From: PFJX01 sp044227325
GTDB lineage: Bacteria; Pseudomonadota; Gammaproteobacteria; Burkholderiales; Thiobacillaceae
Length of the DNA stretch: 64,000 nt
Direction of reading: 5' to 3'
NCBI GenBank assembly: GCA_044227325.1
Contig: JBGAFI010000009.1
Coordinates: 104,779-168,778, forward strand
In this document: in pieces, positions 8,400-19,419 of the stretch
How positions within the stretch are numbered: the first letter of the stretch is position 1
Layout of the letters: each line of letters begins with the position of its first letter
Made by a program: the position numbers and the translations under genes
Notes under the pieces: generated by a model
The model's input: only the letters and a program-made list of their open reading frames with translations
Told to the model about the DNA's origin: nothing
Database searches by the model: none

Positions 8400-11300
8400 A
8401 TGAATCGCAACCGATATCGACTGGTCAGGAACGCGGCAAGCGGCCTATGGATGCCCGCCGCGGAACATGCACGGGCCCACGGCAAGGCGGGTGGAACGCC
8501 CTGTTCAGGACGACGGATGCTGGCGGGATTGTTGTGCCTTCCCTTCGCATTGGCGGCCCATGCGGAACTGCCGGTACCCTGCGCGGGCGGAACCTGCGGC
8601 ACCAACCCCGCGGCGAATGTGCCGTTTGCCCAGGCGGGGACGGCGAGCTACGCGACCCAGGGCAACGTGGGCTACGTCAATCAGGTCGGGGCCAAGGCCA
8701 TCGTCAACTTCAGGTCCTACAACCTGAGCCCGGGCAGCCGGATGGTGTACCAGCAGGTGGATGGCCTGGGCAGCAACAATCCGGTGGCCGGCGCCGAATT
8801 CACCAACCTGTCCCGTATCTGGGACGCGAATCCCAGCGTCATCGCCGGCGCCATCACCCAGGCGGCGGGGCAGAAGGCCAACGTGATCCTGGTGAACACC
8901 AATGGCATCGCCTTCATGAACGGCGCCCAGGTGGATCTCAACACCTTCACCGCCAGCAGCCTGGGCATCAAGGACAGCTACATCCTGCAATCCCTGTTCC
9001 CGGGAGACGGCCTTCCCCAGTTCGAGGGGGAAACCGGCTTCGTCAAAGTGATGGAGGGGGCTCGCATCAGCGCGGGGAATTACGGCCGGGTGATGCTGAT
9101 CGCGCCCACCGTCGTCAACAAGGGCACGGTTAGCGCGCCGGATGGCCAGGTCATCGCAGCCGCCGCCAGCAAGGTGTATTTGCGCGCCGCCGGCAGCGAG
9201 GACACCAATGTGCGCGGCCTGCTGGTGGAAATCGACAGCCCCGCCGCGCTGAACGATTTCGACACCTCGAATACCAGCGTCAAGAACGGGCAGTTGGATG
9301 GAACGGCGGTTGCGTTGACCGACGCCTCCGAGGACAAGCTGGGCCACGCCACCAACCTGGGCGTACTGTCCACGCCCCGTGGCAACGTGACCATGGTCGG
9401 CTACGCGGTGAACCAGCTGGGCGTCGCCCGTGCCACCACCTCGGTGGTGTCCAACGGCTCCATCTACCTCCTGGCCAAGGATCGCGCCAGCAACAACGGC
9501 GTGTTCGATTCCGTGGGCGCCCGTCGCGGCGGACGCGTCCTGCTGGGTGAGAACAGCCGCACCGAGGTGCTGTTCGATTTGCGCGCGCCCAAGCTTGACG
9601 AGGCCAAGCTGGCCGGCGCCCTTGCCGCCGGCATTCTGAGCGCGGGAGAGGTGGATGCGCTTCGTGCCGAGGCGGCTGCCGTCGTCGACGGGGTCGCGCC
9701 GTCCAGCCGCATCGACGCCTATCTCGTCGGCCCCACGCCATCCGCCCAGACTGGCGCCGGTTCCGCCCAGCGCGAGCTGACGTCCTCGGAAATCCGCGCG
9801 TATCTCGCCGGCGACAAGGGGCCGGGGGATCTGATCGCCGGAACCGACGGACTGCGCTACCACGACTATTTCGACGCCACCGGGGCGGTGGATGGGGCCG
9901 CGAAGGAAGGCCTGGAAAAGGCATCCCAGGTGAACGTGCTCGGCCAGGACATCCGTGTGGCCGGCGGCGCCGCCATCGTCGCGCCCTCGGGCAACGTGAG
10001 CCTGGTCGCCGTGGACGCGCCGGGTACGTTGAATTCCAGCACCTCGCTGTACACCGGCAACAGCCCGGTTTCCGACGCGGCGCGCATCCACGTCGCCGCC
10101 GATGCGCGCATCGACGTGGCCGGTCTGGAGGACGTCCGCGTCGCGGTGGAACGCAACAGCGTGGAAGTGGAACTGCGCGGCGACGAGTTGAAGGATTCGC
10201 CGATCAACCGCACCGGTCCGCTACGCGGCCAGACGGCTTACGTCGACATCAACCGGGCGCTGGCCCGCGCCAAGGGCGGCCAGTCGACGCTGATCGCGCA
10301 AGACAGTCTGGAAGCCTATCAGGCGCGAACGGAACGCACCGTCGCCGAGCGGGCGACCCGCGGCGGCACGGTGAGCGCCTATTCCCAGGGCGAGACCATC
10401 GTGGAAGCGGGTTCCACCATCGATCTCTCCGGCGGCAGCCTGAAATACACCGAGGGACTGGTAAACACCACCCTGCTGTACAGCGGCGCCGGACTGGTGG
10501 ACCTGGCGGACGCGAAGGCGGATGTCCGCTACGACGGCATCGCCACCCGCTACGTGCGTGACTACGGTCGCTGGAACGTGCAAGAGACCATCAACCTGGG
10601 CCAGAGCGTGCGCTACGACCCAGGCTACAGCGAAGGCAAGGATGCCGGCGCCATGGCCGTGTTCGGCATGAAGGCCACCTACCTGCAAGCGAATCTGGTC
10701 GGCGACACCACCATCGGCGAACTGCAACGGGAAACCGGAACTCAACCCTTGGGCGCGCGGCTGGTGGTGGGCTTCGACGATCCGTCCAAGCGCAACGTGG
10801 TGGACAACCTGAGCCGACGCACCATCGACTATAAGCTGAACCAGGACGTGGACCTGGTTGCCGCCGCCGCCTTGCTGCCCGCCGGATTCAAATTCGGCGA
10901 CGACCTGCCGGACGAACTCCGCGCCACCCTCTCCCTGGACACCCGGCAAGTGGGGCAGGGCAAGGTCGCCCGGCTGGAGGTGCTGAGCAACCGGACCGTG
11001 AACGTGCGCGACGCGCTCAGCATGCCCCAGGGCGGAACGGTGACCCTGGCGGGTAGCGGCATTCTGGTGGCGGCGGACATCGACGCGCCGTCTGGCGCCA
11101 TCGATCTGCTGGCCCGGGATACCCTCGCCACGGTGCCGGTCACGTTGAACGGCGGCGAGAAGCTGCCGGACCCGCTGCTGGAAATCGCCGCCGGTGTCAC
11201 CCTCAGCGCCCGCGGCGCCTGGGTGAACGAACTGCCGGGCATGGCCGGCAGCGGCGAGTTGGCCATGATCGATGGCGGGTCAATCTCGTTGCGCGCCGAC

Positions 11301-14300
11301 ACACGCGCCACGAACGGCGCGTTCGATGCCCAGGGACGCATATTGCTGGGTGAAGGCGTGAGTCTGGATGCCAGCGGCGGCGCTCGCATCCTGTCCAGTG
11401 GTACCAGGAAGTACGGCGATGGGGGCGAACTGACCCTCTCCGCGTACGACATACAGGGTCTGGTCGACAACGTTTCCGCCTACGGCTTCGCCGAGGGTGG
11501 CAGTCTGAGCCTCGCCAGCGGCAGCATCGCGATCGGCGGGGCGGAAAACGGGACATTCGGCCGCCTTGTCCTGGACACGGATTTCTTCCAGCGGGGCGGC
11601 TTCGCCGATTTCACCCTGACGGCTTACGAGGATATGGAATTGGCCGCGGGTGCGGTGCTGCGCCCGCGCGTGGCCAACCTGGAACTGGATAACGACGCTA
11701 CCCTGTTCGCCACCGGCGGCGACCCCGCCGGATTCAGTCACCTCGTTACCCTGGACGACTCCCTGCGCCAGCGGGTCGATCTCACCCTCGTGGCGAGCCT
11801 GAGCGAGGCGGGAACCGGCGATTTGCTGCTCGACACCGGCAGCGGAATCGAACTGGATCCGGGTGCGCACCTCATCCTGCAAGCACGCAATTCCCTGGTG
11901 ATGCAGGGGGCCGTCGTGGCCAAGGGCGGCACCATCAGCGCGACGTTGGACCGGAGCGGTGGCTACCTGGCCGGCGCCGCGAACGTCAATCCGATCTGGC
12001 TCGGCGCCGGCGCGGTGCTGGACGTGTCGGGCACGGCTTTGACTTATTTGGACGGCAAGGGCTTGATCCAGGGCGAAGTGCTTGCGGGGGGGCGTGTCGA
12101 CCTGAACGCGAAGACCGGCTACGTGGTCACCGAAGCCGGTTCCCGCATCGACGTGTCGGGTGCGCCATCCACCTACCTGGACGTGGAGAACGAAGCGGGC
12201 GGTCTGGGTAGCGAGTTCGCGAGCGACGCGGGGACGCTGACTATCTACGCGGAGCAGGGAATAGTGCTGGACGGTGATCTGGTGGCCAGGGCGGGCTCCG
12301 CGAATCGCGTCGGCGGGGTATTCGATGTAACCCTGAGCACCTACGTCGAGCCCCCTCTGGGCAGTCCGGGCCAACCGGACATTCTCTTGTCCCTCGCGGC
12401 GACGGTGGCGCCCCAGGCGCTCGGCCTCGCGCCGGATTCGGCGCTCCCCATGGAAAGCGTGGTGCGCGCCCGGCTGGGCGCGGACAAACTGGACGCGGCG
12501 GGCTTCGACCGCATTCTTCTGGCAAGCCGGGACGGCATACGTCTGGAGAATGGTCTGGCGATCGGCGCCGGCCGTGCCGTGCCGCTGCGGGAACTGCGCT
12601 TGGACGCCGCGCGCATCCAGAGCGACGGTGGAAACGCCAGCCTGGTCGCGGAAACCCTGCGCCTGGGCAATTACGACCCGGCGCGCAAAGGCGGCGCCGC
12701 GGCCGAGACGGCGAGCGGCGTGCTGAGCCTGAGTGGCGCGCAGATCGAGCTAGCGGGGAATCTGCGCCTGGAGGGCATGGGGACGGTCGCGCTCGCCGCC
12801 GACGAGGCGATCTGGCTGGCCGGCGTGACCAGCGGCAGCGAACGTCCCGCCGGTTCCCTGGCAAGCACGGCGGATCTGGCCCTGTCGGCGCCTCTGGTGG
12901 CGCCGTCGACGTTCAGCGCGTATACCCTGAGCGCGCCCGGTCGCAAGATCACGTTCGCTGGCGTCGGCGAATTGCCCCGGCAGCCGCTTTCGGCCCAGGG
13001 CGAATTGGTGGTGGAGGCGGCGACCATCGAACAGAACGGGCGGATATGGGCACCGATGGGCGCGATTTCACTGAAGGCCAGCGGAGACCTCAGCCTCGGT
13101 GAAGACAGCGTGACTTCCGTGGCCGCTGACGCCGACAGCCTGATCCCCTTCGGCAAGGTGCTCAATGGTCGCGCCTGGATCTACGAGGTCGATTCCACAA
13201 ACGAGGCGGAAGGCCAGATCCAGTTGTCATCCCTGGCCGGCAAGACGATCCGCCTGGACGGGCAGACGCTCAAGGTTTCGAAGAATGCCCGCGTCGACGT
13301 GTCGGGTGGCGGCGACCTGCAGGCCTACGAGTTCACGGTGGGCCCGGGCGGTTCCCGGGATATTCTGGCGGAGGCCGACACCTACGCGATCCTCCCCGGC
13401 TACGCCGGCGGCATTGCCCCCATCGACGCCCAGGAAAGCCAGGGCTTCGGGTTGGCCGCGGGAACATCGGTCTATCTCTCCGGCGTGCCAGGCCTGCCGG
13501 AGGGGCGTTACGTTCTCCTGCCGGCCCATTACGCCCTGTTGCCCGGTGCCTATGCGGTGAAGCTGGGACAGGAGGCGACCCTGTTCCCCAGCCAGTCCCA
13601 TACCCGCCTGGACGGCGTCCGCATCGCCGCGGGCTATTTGACCGACAGCCGGTCCGCTGCGCCGGAAAGTGGCGACTGGCGGGCGATTCAGGTGTTGACG
13701 CGGGCGCAGGTCATGGAGCGTTCCGAATTCACCCTGACCCGGGCCTCCACGTACTTCGGCGATTCCTCGGCGCAGGTCGCGGACGCGGGTCTGCTGGCCA
13801 TGGCGGTTAGCCGCACCGGGTTGACCGCGACGGGTGAAAGCGTGCTGAACATCGATCCGGACGCGGTGATCGATCTGTCCGCCTCCAATGGGCGAGCCGG
13901 CGCGCTGGACATCAGCGCGCCGCGCCTGGAGATCGTCGGCACCGCAACCCAGGCGGGCGGCGACCCCGAAGCCGTGCATCTTTCGGCCGAAGTCCTCAAC
14001 GGCTGGAATCCGGCCAGCCTGTTTCTTGGGGGAACCCGCTACGCCGGCGACGGGACCACCACGCTGGCGGTATTGGCGGATTTCCTGACGATTTCCAACG
14101 ATGCGGAACATCCTTTGCGGGCCGCCGAGATCCTGCTGGCCGCGCGGGACACGCTGCGCCTGGATCCGGACAGCGTGCTCGAGGCCCAGGGCGACGCCGG
14201 GAGCGCCTCCAGCTATACCACGGCGGGCGATGGCGCATTGGTGCGCGCCGCCACCGATTTCGCCGAATTCACCCGTACCGGCAGCCCCGTCGGCAACTCC

Positions 14301-17300
14301 GGGCGTTTGGTGGCTGATGCCTACGTGGACGCGGAAGGGGTCCGGCACGAGGCGCGTATCACGGCATACGGCGCGATTCTGCTCGATGCGACACGGGAAA
14401 ACGCCTTCAAGGGCGATCTCCGATTCCAGGACGCTGCCGGCAGGGCCACGGCCGGACACCTGGCGCTGGGCGGCGAGCGCATCGGCTTCGGCGATCCCGC
14501 CAACGCCCCCGGAGGCCTGCTATTCAGCCAGGACGATCTCGACGCTTTCTCCGGGCTTGCTTCCCTGACCCTTAGCAGCTACTCCGGTTTCGATCTCTAC
14601 GGCGAGGTGGCCGTGGGGGGTCTGGACGCGAACGGCGATCCCACCTTGAAGAGCCTGACGCTGCAGGGGGCGGGACTCGCCGGCGTAGACAACGCGGGCG
14701 GGACCGCAGTGCTGCGCGCCCGTGAGTTGCGCCTTGCGAATCCTTCCGGCGCGGCGTTCGTGCCGGGACCGGGGACGCCGGGGACCGGCGAGCTGGAGAT
14801 CCACGCCAACACGCTCACGCTGGGCGAAGGGGACAAGGCCATCCGCGGTTTCACCAAGGTTTCCGTGACGGCCGACGAGCTGGTCGGCGCGGACAGCGGC
14901 GCGACCACCATTGGCGCGAACACCCACATGGACATCGGCCAGTTGCGCGGTCTCGCCGGTTCCAACCAGAGTCTCGTCGCGGAGGGAACGTTGACGGTGG
15001 CGGGCACGCAATCCGCCCGCCAGGCGAGCGCCATCGAAGACCTGGGGGCGAGTTGGACGCTGAAGGGGACCCAGGTCACTTTCGATACCTTGGCGACCTT
15101 GCCTTCCGGGCGTCTCGCCCTGGTTGCCAGCGCTGGCGACCTGACGCTCGGCGCGCATGCGGGAATCGACGTGGCGGGGCGCCACGTGAAATTCTTCGAT
15201 GTCCTCCAGGCGGCGCCGGGCGGGTCGGTATCCCTGACCAGCGAAACCGGCTCGGTGCTGATTCAATCCGACGACGTGAACCACGTACACGCCAAGGTGG
15301 ACGTTTCCGCGGCGGCGGGTGGCGATGCGGGCGGCCTTACGGTCAATGCGGTACATGGTCGTCTGGAACTCCAGACCGGCGTCGAGTTGCTCGGGCTGGC
15401 GCCGGCGGACGCGGTGGACCGCGGCGAGGGGGCGCGCTTCGCCCTGGATGTGGCGGAGCTGGATGACTTCGCCGCCGTCAACGAGGCGCTCAACGAAGGC
15501 GGGTTCGACGGCGCGCGCCAATTCCGCGTGCGCGCATCCACTCAACTCACGGTATCCGGCGAGGTCAAGGCCAAGACGATTTCCATCGCGCTGGATGCCG
15601 GCGAATTGATCGTTTCCGGCCATCTGGACGCCTCTGGCGCGGACGCCGGTTCCATCGGGCTCTACGCGGCGGGCGACCTCACCCTCGACGGGGCCGCGTT
15701 GGACGCCTATGCCAGCGGGAGCGGGGAGAACGGCGGGCTGGTGGAACTCGAATCCGTGGCCGGGCTGCTGGATCTCTCGGGCGGTTCGGTCAATGCCGCC
15801 GCGGGCAGCGGCGGCATCGGCGGCAAGGTCATGGCCATCGCCGCCCAGACCGGCAGCGTCGCGGCCTTTGCCAATCCGCTGGCGGATACCGGTTCGGCCA
15901 CCGCGTTCAAGGTGGCGGCGCCGGACGGGGTGACCATCCTGGCCGAGGGGCAGGTCATCGTATTCAAGGCCGGCCACGCGAATACGTCCACGGCGCCCAC
16001 CCTGCAGATCGGCACCCTGGCGGCCAAGGCCATCAGGAAGAACGGGGGTGACAACTTGTCGGCCGGTGACATCAAGGTGGGCGATACCGTCGCCGTGATG
16101 TACGACGGCACCAATTTCCAGCTGGTGTCGGCCGGGGTCGGCAGCGGCGTGAACGCCAAAACCTTCGCCGAGGACCATATCGTCGGTGCCAGCCAGGCGG
16201 CGTTGTATGGTCGCAAGACCTACCAGGCGAGCAGCATCGACGCGAAGCTTCAGAACCAGATCGAGGCGGACGCCTCGGTGTTCGCCGAAATCGCCAATTC
16301 CCTTGCCAGCGGAGGCATGCGCATCCGGCCGGCGGCGGAAATCGTCTCGCCTGCCGGGGGTGCCGGCGATATCACCCTGGCCACGGACTGGAACCTGTCC
16401 TATGCCAACCGCGGCGATGTCCGGGCCGGACTGCTGACGATACGCGCCCGGGGCAATCTGAAGGTCAACAACAATCTGTCCGACGGCTTCAGTCTCGCGA
16501 CAGCCTGCACCACCACGCCCTGCCCCGCCAGCAATCCGACGCCCGCGACCTTGCGTACGGGAGATTCCTGGACCTACCGGCTGGTGGCCGGGGCCGATAC
16601 GGTTGCCGCCGATCCGATGGCCGTGAAAGCCGGCGATGGGGATGTGACGCTCGCGGCCGGCAAGCTGGTTCGCACCGGCACCGGGGATATCCGCATCGCC
16701 TCCGGCGACGACATCATCCTGGCGGACGCGAAGTCCGCCATCTATACCGCCGGCAGAGTGGCGGACGCCGTGGCTGGCTTCGCCAATCCGTTCAGCAACC
16801 TGCGCGCCACGTTTTCGCAGCAGGGGGGCAACGTCACGCTGAACGCGCTGGGAGACATTTCCGGCAAACCGTCCACCCAACTCTATTCCGAATGGCTCTA
16901 CCGCCAGGGGGCGTTGGACCAGACGACCGGGAGCTATACCAGGCAGACGGCATGGTGGGTGCGCTTCGACCAGTTCCAGCAGGGCGTGGGCGCCCTGGGC
17001 GGTGGCGACGTCACGCTCATCGCCGGTGGCGATGTGAAGGACGTCTCCGCCAGCACCCCCACTCAGGCGCGCATGGGCGCCTCCAGTCCGGATGCGAGCC
17101 GCCTGGTGGTGACCGGCGGTGGCGACGTGCGGGTGGAAGCCGGTGGAAGTGTTTTGGGCGGCCAGTATTACGCCGATCGCGGCACCCTTTCGATCCGGGC
17201 GGGGGGTGACATCGGCGCTGGCGATCAGAAGATCGGTAGCGCGCAGCCCCTGGCCACCCTGGTGGCGCTGGGAGATGCCCAGGCGGAACTGCTGGCCTGG

Positions 17301-19409
17301 GGCGACGTGACCCTTAGCAATCTGCTCAATCCTCACCTGCTGGTCCAGAGCAGTGGCAATCTGGCGGTCGGCATCGGCCAGCCGACGCCGGGACGTAGCC
17401 TGTTCTCCACCTATTCGGACGCGACTTCCGCGGCCCTTGCGAGCGTGACCGGAAATACGCGGCTGCTCGAGAGCTCCTCCGCGCTGACCACTGCTTATGC
17501 CGGCTTGCTCAATTCCACGGAAGGCAAGCGGGACGGGCAGCTGGACCTGGCTTTCCTGCTGCCGGCCACGCTGGCGGCCACCGCATTCCAGGGCGACGTG
17601 GAAATCGGGACCAACACGCGCAACCTCACCATGGCGCCGTCCAGCCAGGGCAACCTGACGCTGCTGGCGGCGGATACGGTACGCCTGGAGTCGGTGCTCA
17701 GCATGAGCGACCGCGATCCCGTCCAGGTGCCGACGGCGGTGGCGCCGGTCATGGTGGATTCCAGTTCCGCCCAAGGCACCCTGCTGATTCCGGCCTTGCT
17801 GGTGAATCCTGCCAGGCCTACGAGCCTGGATCACGCGGATACCCCGATCCACACCGGGGACGACGTGCCCGCCAGGATTTATGCCAGAGACGGGGATGTA
17901 CTGGGCTTCTTCGACAGCGATGTGAAGAACAAACATCTGATCGGCGGCCTCGACCTGTCCAAGGCGGCGCTGGTGCGCGCCGGCCGGGATGTGGGGGATC
18001 TCTTCCTCCAGGTCCAGCACGCCGATGCGGACAACGTCAGCGTGGTGGAGGCGGGGCGGGATATCTATCTTTCCGGCGTGGTGCGGCGCGACGAAATCCG
18101 CCTCCGGGTGGGTGGGCTCGGCCGCCTGGAGGTGACCGCCGGCAGGAACATCGATTTGGGCACTTCGGCGGGCATCGTCAGCCGGGGCAATCTGGACAAT
18201 CCCAATTTGCCGGCGGGCGGGGCGGACCTGCAATTGGCGGCGGGCGTGGGGGCCGGCGGGGTCGACTACGCCGGCACGGTGACGCGACTGGTCCGGCAAC
18301 TCGGCGCGAATCCCGCCGACGATTCCACGTTGTGGCTGGCGCGCTGGCTCACCGGCGACGACACCCTGGATGCCGCCCACGCCCTGGCCGCCGTGGCGGC
18401 GCTGGAGAAATCCACATCGTCCGTGCAGCGTGAGCGGGTAAGGACCATGCTGTTTACCGCACTGCGCGCCACGGGTCGGGATTCCACCAATGCCGCCAGT
18501 CCCTACGCTGGCGACTATGCCCGTGGGTACGCCGCCATGGAGCTGGTGTTCCCGGGGATCGGAGAGACCGATGACCATGGCGGCTTCACTCGTTACTCCG
18601 GCGACATCAATCTGTTCGCCAGCCGGGTGAAGACCGAGCGGGGCGGCAGCATCGAATTCCTGCTGCCGGGCGGGCAACTCGCCGTGGGCCTGACCAACAC
18701 ACCGGCCGCATTGGTCAACGTGGGCGACAACGTGTTGGGGATCGTCGTCGCGGGCGAGGGAAACATCTTCGCCGCGACCCGGGACGACATCCTGGTGAAC
18801 CAGTCCCGCATACTGACGGTGGGGGGCGGCGACGTGTTGCTCTGGTCCAGCGAGGGAGATATCGACGCCGGCAAGGGCAAGAAGACGGCCTCCGCGGTTC
18901 CTCCTCCCGTCATCACGGTGGACAGTCAAGGAAACATCACCCAGGAATTGCAGGGCGCCGTCACCGGAAGCGGCATCGGCGCACTGGAGGGACTTCCCGG
19001 GGTCGAGGCCGGCGACGTGGACCTGATCGCCCCCAAGGGCACGGTGAACGCGGGAGACGCCGGTATCCGCGCCGGCAACCTGAACATCGCCGCCCAGGTG
19101 GTGCTGAACGCCGAGAACATCCAGGTGTCCGGCGTTTCTTCCGGCGTGCCGGTGGCGGATACCGCCAGCCTGTCCGCCGGCCTGGCCGGCAACAGCAGCC
19201 TGGGGGACACCCAGGCTGTGGCGGAGACGACCCGTTCCGTCGGCGGCCAGGCCGGTGACGAGAAGAAAGTCGCCGATGAGGTGAAGCAGACGCTGGCGAG
19301 CTTCCGGCCCAGCTTCATTTCGGTGGAAGTCATGGGCTTCGGCGAGGAGACCGCCAGCACCGGGGAACCGGCGGGAGACGGGGATCGCCGCAGACGGCAA
19401 GGTGGCTAG
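8400..19409 (+). CDS. TpsA giant filamentous-haemagglutinin-family exoprotein (DUF3739 type)
   Basis: This 3,669-residue surface or secreted protein is the substrate of the TpsB encoded just upstream. It opens with an extended signal peptide region (MNRNRYRLVRNAASGLWMPA, the ESPR type) and cleavage near residue 55 (LAAHA). The TPS secretion domain follows (about 60-300), with ATQGNVGYVNQVG, NLSRIWDANPSVIAG and NVILVNTNGIAFMNGAQVDL. Most of the body is repetitive beta-helix-type sequence rich in G, A, D, L and V. The last third matches the DUF3739 class (GDSWTYRLVAGAD near 2720; GDVDLIAPKGTVNAGDAGIR near 3540). An insert at about 2490-2577 looks like a phage tail-fibre domain. The likely role is adhesion or matrix building. 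No toxin domain or RGD motif was seen. The ATG at 8400 follows AGGGAGAGG. Confidence 0.92.
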   Translation: MNRNRYRLVRNAASGLWMPAAEHARAHGKAGGTPCSGRRMLAGLLCLPFALAAHAELPVPCAGGTCGTNPAANVPFAQAGTASYATQGNVGYVNQVGAKAIVNFRSYNLSPGSRMVYQQVDGLGSNNPVAGAEFTNLSRIWDANPSVIAGAITQAAGQKANVILVNTNGIAFMNGAQVDLNTFTASSLGIKDSYILQSLFPGDGLPQFEGETGFVKVMEGARISAGNYGRVMLIAPTVVNKGTVSAPDGQVIAAAASKVYLRAAGSEDTNVRGLLVEIDSPAALNDFDTSNTSVKNGQLDGTAVALTDASEDKLGHATNLGVLSTPRGNVTMVGYAVNQLGVARATTSVVSNGSIYLLAKDRASNNGVFDSVGARRGGRVLLGENSRTEVLFDLRAPKLDEAKLAGALAAGILSAGEVDALRAEAAAVVDGVAPSSRIDAYLVGPTPSAQTGAGSAQRELTSSEIRAYLAGDKGPGDLIAGTDGLRYHDYFDATGAVDGAAKEGLEKASQVNVLGQDIRVAGGAAIVAPSGNVSLVAVDAPGTLNSSTSLYTGNSPVSDAARIHVAADARIDVAGLEDVRVAVERNSVEVELRGDELKDSPINRTGPLRGQTAYVDINRALARAKGGQSTLIAQDSLEAYQARTERTVAERATRGGTVSAYSQGETIVEAGSTIDLSGGSLKYTEGLVNTTLLYSGAGLVDLADAKADVRYDGIATRYVRDYGRWNVQETINLGQSVRYDPGYSEGKDAGAMAVFGMKATYLQANLVGDTTIGELQRETGTQPLGARLVVGFDDPSKRNVVDNLSRRTIDYKLNQDVDLVAAAALLPAGFKFGDDLPDELRATLSLDTRQVGQGKVARLEVLSNRTVNVRDALSMPQGGTVTLAGSGILVAADIDAPSGAIDLLARDTLATVPVTLNGGEKLPDPLLEIAAGVTLSARGAWVNELPGMAGSGELAMIDGGSISLRADTRATNGAFDAQGRILLGEGVSLDASGGARILSSGTRKYGDGGELTLSAYDIQGLVDNVSAYGFAEGGSLSLASGSIAIGGAENGTFGRLVLDTDFFQRGGFADFTLTAYEDMELAAGAVLRPRVANLELDNDATLFATGGDPAGFSHLVTLDDSLRQRVDLTLVASLSEAGTGDLLLDTGSGIELDPGAHLILQARNSLVMQGAVVAKGGTISATLDRSGGYLAGAANVNPIWLGAGAVLDVSGTALTYLDGKGLIQGEVLAGGRVDLNAKTGYVVTEAGSRIDVSGAPSTYLDVENEAGGLGSEFASDAGTLTIYAEQGIVLDGDLVARAGSANRVGGVFDVTLSTYVEPPLGSPGQPDILLSLAATVAPQALGLAPDSALPMESVVRARLGADKLDAAGFDRILLASRDGIRLENGLAIGAGRAVPLRELRLDAARIQSDGGNASLVAETLRLGNYDPARKGGAAAETASGVLSLSGAQIELAGNLRLEGMGTVALAADEAIWLAGVTSGSERPAGSLASTADLALSAPLVAPSTFSAYTLSAPGRKITFAGVGELPRQPLSAQGELVVEAATIEQNGRIWAPMGAISLKASGDLSLGEDSVTSVAADADSLIPFGKVLNGRAWIYEVDSTNEAEGQIQLSSLAGKTIRLDGQTLKVSKNARVDVSGGGDLQAYEFTVGPGGSRDILAEADTYAILPGYAGGIAPIDAQESQGFGLAAGTSVYLSGVPGLPEGRYVLLPAHYALLPGAYAVKLGQEATLFPSQSHTRLDGVRIAAGYLTDSRSAAPESGDWRAIQVLTRAQVMERSEFTLTRASTYFGDSSAQVADAGLLAMAVSRTGLTATGESVLNIDPDAVIDLSASNGRAGALDISAPRLEIVGTATQAGGDPEAVHLSAEVLNGWNPASLFLGGTRYAGDGTTTLAVLADFLTISNDAEHPLRAAEILLAARDTLRLDPDSVLEAQGDAGSASSYTTAGDGALVRAATDFAEFTRTGSPVGNSGRLVADAYVDAEGVRHEARITAYGAILLDATRENAFKGDLRFQDAAGRATAGHLALGGERIGFGDPANAPGGLLFSQDDLDAFSGLASLTLSSYSGFDLYGEVAVGGLDANGDPTLKSLTLQGAGLAGVDNAGGTAVLRARELRLANPSGAAFVPGPGTPGTGELEIHANTLTLGEGDKAIRGFTKVSVTADELVGADSGATTIGANTHMDIGQLRGLAGSNQSLVAEGTLTVAGTQSARQASAIEDLGASWTLKGTQVTFDTLATLPSGRLALVASAGDLTLGAHAGIDVAGRHVKFFDVLQAAPGGSVSLTSETGSVLIQSDDVNHVHAKVDVSAAAGGDAGGLTVNAVHGRLELQTGVELLGLAPADAVDRGEGARFALDVAELDDFAAVNEALNEGGFDGARQFRVRASTQLTVSGEVKAKTISIALDAGELIVSGHLDASGADAGSIGLYAAGDLTLDGAALDAYASGSGENGGLVELESVAGLLDLSGGSVNAAAGSGGIGGKVMAIAAQTGSVAAFANPLADTGSATAFKVAAPDGVTILAEGQVIVFKAGHANTSTAPTLQIGTLAAKAIRKNGGDNLSAGDIKVGDTVAVMYDGTNFQLVSAGVGSGVNAKTFAEDHIVGASQAALYGRKTYQASSIDAKLQNQIEADASVFAEIANSLASGGMRIRPAAEIVSPAGGAGDITLATDWNLSYANRGDVRAGLLTIRARGNLKVNNNLSDGFSLATACTTTPCPASNPTPATLRTGDSWTYRLVAGADTVAADPMAVKAGDGDVTLAAGKLVRTGTGDIRIASGDDIILADAKSAIYTAGRVADAVAGFANPFSNLRATFSQQGGNVTLNALGDISGKPSTQLYSEWLYRQGALDQTTGSYTRQTAWWVRFDQFQQGVGALGGGDVTLIAGGDVKDVSASTPTQARMGASSPDASRLVVTGGGDVRVEAGGSVLGGQYYADRGTLSIRAGGDIGAGDQKIGSAQPLATLVALGDAQAELLAWGDVTLSNLLNPHLLVQSSGNLAVGIGQPTPGRSLFSTYSDATSAALASVTGNTRLLESSSALTTAYAGLLNSTEGKRDGQLDLAFLLPATLAATAFQGDVEIGTNTRNLTMAPSSQGNLTLLAADTVRLESVLSMSDRDPVQVPTAVAPVMVDSSSAQGTLLIPALLVNPARPTSLDHADTPIHTGDDVPARIYARDGDVLGFFDSDVKNKHLIGGLDLSKAALVRAGRDVGDLFLQVQHADADNVSVVEAGRDIYLSGVVRRDEIRLRVGGLGRLEVTAGRNIDLGTSAGIVSRGNLDNPNLPAGGADLQLAAGVGAGGVDYAGTVTRLVRQLGANPADDSTLWLARWLTGDDTLDAAHALAAVAALEKSTSSVQRERVRTMLFTALRATGRDSTNAASPYAGDYARGYAAMELVFPGIGETDDHGGFTRYSGDINLFASRVKTERGGSIEFLLPGGQLAVGLTNTPAALVNVGDNVLGIVVAGEGNIFAATRDDILVNQSRILTVGGGDVLLWSSEGDIDAGKGKKTASAVPPPVITVDSQGNITQELQGAVTGSGIGALEGLPGVEAGDVDLIAPKGTVNAGDAGIRAGNLNIAAQVVLNAENIQVSGVSSGVPVADTASLSAGLAGNSSLGDTQAVAETTRSVGGQAGDEKKVADEVKQTLASFRPSFISVEVMGFGEETASTGEPAGDGDRRRRQGG

Positions 19410-19419
19410 GCCATGACGC

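Noticed and set aside
8505..10091. Reverse-strand 528-codon frame in the tpsA 5' region
   Set aside because: Same shadow effect. The forward frame has the ESPR and TPS domain there.
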